Shown here piece after piece: positions 62,727-64,000 of a stretch of 64,000 nucleotides of DNA; the first letter of the stretch is position 1; every line of letters starts with the position of its first letter. The position numbers and the translations under genes are program-made. The DNA comes from DASWIG01 sp965371445. Its GTDB lineage: Bacteria; Acidobacteriota; Thermoanaerobaculia; Multivoradales; J023. A model generated the notes under the pieces. The model was not told the DNA's origin. It worked only from the letters and a program-made list of their open reading frames with translations, and searched no databases. The DNA is taken from NCBI GenBank assembly GCA_965371445.1, contig CBDUYN010000022.1:20568-84567 (forward strand). The letters are read 5' to 3'.

Positions 62727-63480
62727 GACGGCTCGACGCGGCTTTGGGGGTTCGAAATCGAACGCCGAACGGTCCGCTTCGGCCTGGGGGAATCCCCCAA
62801 GCCGCCGGGAACCGTCGGCCGCCGTATGGAGAGAACGACATCCGCGCGCTGAACCGATCGGTTCGGCTGTGGAGACCTGCCCTTCCGGCCGAGAACGGTT
62901 GCGGCCGGAATTGGGGGTTTCACCACGGCGTCCACGACGGTTCGGGCAGCCCTTCTTGAGATTCCAAGAGCGACCCAAACGGTTCTTCGCGCTGCGGTGA
63001 AAGCCACCATCCCGCGGCGAGGGGTCCGGCGCGCTTCTGGGCGATGGTGGAAACCGCCCCGAAGGGTCTGGCGCGCTCTGGGGGGAGCGCCAAAGACGCC
63101 AAGGACGGTTCAGCGCGCTTTGGGGGATCCCGCAAGGCCGTCGAAAACCGTTCGGCGCGCTCGTCCGCGCGTCATCCGTCCGGCGACGACGGCTCGGAGC
63201 GCTCTCCCCAAAGCCCTGAACCCACCCCGGACGGTTGAACGCGCTCTTTGCGGCGGCGGAAATCGTCCAGGACGGTTCGGTGCGCTCTGGGGGTTGCTCT
63301 GGCGCGTCCATGTCGGTTCGTTGCGCTCTGAGTCACCGCGGAGGGCCGTCGACAGCTCTTGGTCGCGCTCTGCTGCGCGTCGGCAGGGCGTCCAAGACGG
63401 TTCGTCGGGCGCCGATGAAACGCACAAAGTCGTCCAGGACGGCTCCTCGCGCCTGGGTCCGCTCGCCGAGCGATGTCGAT
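62727..63480. repeat. Degenerate 42-bp tandem array, about 18 units
   Basis: Units starting with GACGGTTC or variants occur near 62727, 62767, 62809, 62851, 62893, 62936, 62978, 63019, 63061, 63104, 63146, 63188, 63230, 63271, 63312, 63351, 63396 and 63438. Most spacings are 42 bp. Conserved positions are the GACGGTTCG block and a GCGCGCTCTGGGGG block about 10 bases later; the rest varies. Because 42 is a multiple of three, several frames stay open on both strands (one on the minus strand spans 62712-63311), but none has a convincing protein character. Confidence 0.8.
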
Positions 63481-63523
63481 GACGACGAATTCGCCCTCAA
63501 GATCCGCCTCCAGGCGGGGCCGA

Positions 63524-63667
63524 TTACTCCTCCTCCGCCAAGTCGATCTCCTCCGGCATCTCCTCCAGGTACGGCAGACGTTCCAGCCCCAGTTCGTCAC
63601 AGAGCTCGTCGAGCGTGACGACGCTCCCGTCGTCGTTGCTCGAGAATTTTTTCGACCGTTTCGACAT
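63524..63667 (-). CDS. 47-residue acidic protein, hypothetical
   Basis: ATG 63667 to TAA 63524. The first residues (MSKRSKKFSSNDDGS) are basic then polar; the remainder is acidic and Leu-rich (TLDELCDELGLERLPYLEE ... IDLAEEE), a coding-like helical pattern that could bind a partner. It lies just past the 42-bp array. No family recognised. Confidence 0.4.
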   Translation of the reverse strand: MSKRSKKFSSNDDGSVVTLDELCDELGLERLPYLEEMPEEIDLAEEE

Positions 63668-64000
63668 CGATTTAGGGTTTGACGACAAGCGCGTCAGGAC
63701 GGCTCACGGCGTCGCTGCGAGCCGGTCTCCGGCGAGGCACGTTCGCACCAGAGCTCGGCCGAGATCGCCACGGAGAAGGCCGGTGAGAGGGGGGAGGGGA
63801 GTCTTTCTCCCAGGAAAGGGGTAAAAGGGGGGGTGGGTCGGCGCTCTGCCCGGGGGCCCCCCTCAATCGCTCCTTATAGCCCCACTATACCACACTATCG
63901 GCGCGAGGGAAACGGGTTGTCGACGGAGCGCGGGTCGCGGTTGATCGTGTCCTTTCGGCAAGCGTGCATGACTGCCGCTGAGGCCGCCGCTATCGTTGGT
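63668..64000. other. Intergenic end of window, nothing recognised
   Basis: No coding-like frame, motif or RNA gene could be supported. A GTCAGGACGGCTCACGG stretch near 63693 resembles one further eroded unit of the array. G-runs occupy 63788-63835. Confidence 0.5.

Noticed and set aside
62727..63480. CRISPR array
   Set aside because: Units are degenerate throughout, with no exact repeat separated by unique spacers, no leader and no cas genes.

Overview
This is a high-GC bacterial window that looks like accessory chromosome of an Acidobacteriota, most likely of the Thermoanaerobaculia type. That is inference from gene content: an ADOP-type (acidobacterial duplicated orphan permease) remnant, an ECF sigma factor overlapping a giant Ser/Thr kinase gene, a Reg_prop sensor kinase, an AraC-TPR regulator and many secreted proteins of families usual in that group. 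No rRNA, tRNA or CRISPR was seen.

Layout. 1-9.9 kb: a cbb3-type terminal oxidase cluster (diheme cytochrome c lipoprotein, CcoN, CcoO, two tiny membrane proteins, CcoI copper ATPase), then a SafE/CcoI-partner type membrane protein at 9.2 kb. Between them lie a macro-domain-like gene and a secreted sugar-dehydrogenase-like propeller. 10-14.4 kb: a class II photolyase remnant and a 1246-residue two-TM protein of unknown function with three internal repeats. 14.5-30 kb: mixed accessory genes (TPR protein, DUF2071, voltage-gated K+ channel, DUF2335 pair, ASST-like lipoprotein, BNR-repeat protein, GNAT, AAA_14/DUF4143 ATPase, molybdopterin oxidoreductase, AraC-TPR regulator) with several truncated genes.

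31-41.8 kb is the most striking block. A propeller histidine kinase overlaps a DUF4062-NTPase-TM-FGE protein. This faces, tail to tail with a 10-bp gap, a paralogue in which DUF4062 is replaced by a Ser/Thr kinase domain; the kinase gene overlaps its ECF sigma factor by 4 bp. It looks like a signalling or conflict module in which one NTPase/FGE chassis carries two different front ends. 42-46.2 kb: two paralogous secreted protease-like proteins sharing a nearly identical signal-peptide leader, and a small secreted protein. 46.3-49.7 kb: sucC-sucD-S51-like-ndk, decorated with palindromic and SD-bearing repeats.

49.9-53.9 kb is a rearranged island. It has three copies of a creatininase-family gene (one 5'-truncated, one internally deleted, one complete). 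Between them sit an AT-rich gene with a Cys/His papain-like C-terminus that resembles a toxin, a decayed ORF immediately upstream of it, and an AAA ATPase fragment. 54-62.5 kb: PQQ-propeller protein, Uma2, EcKinase-like, astacin-like protease, DUF2911-TPR, RarD and a lipase with a strong terminator. 62.7-63.5 kb is a degenerate tandem array of about eighteen 42-bp units, followed by a 47-codon ORF.
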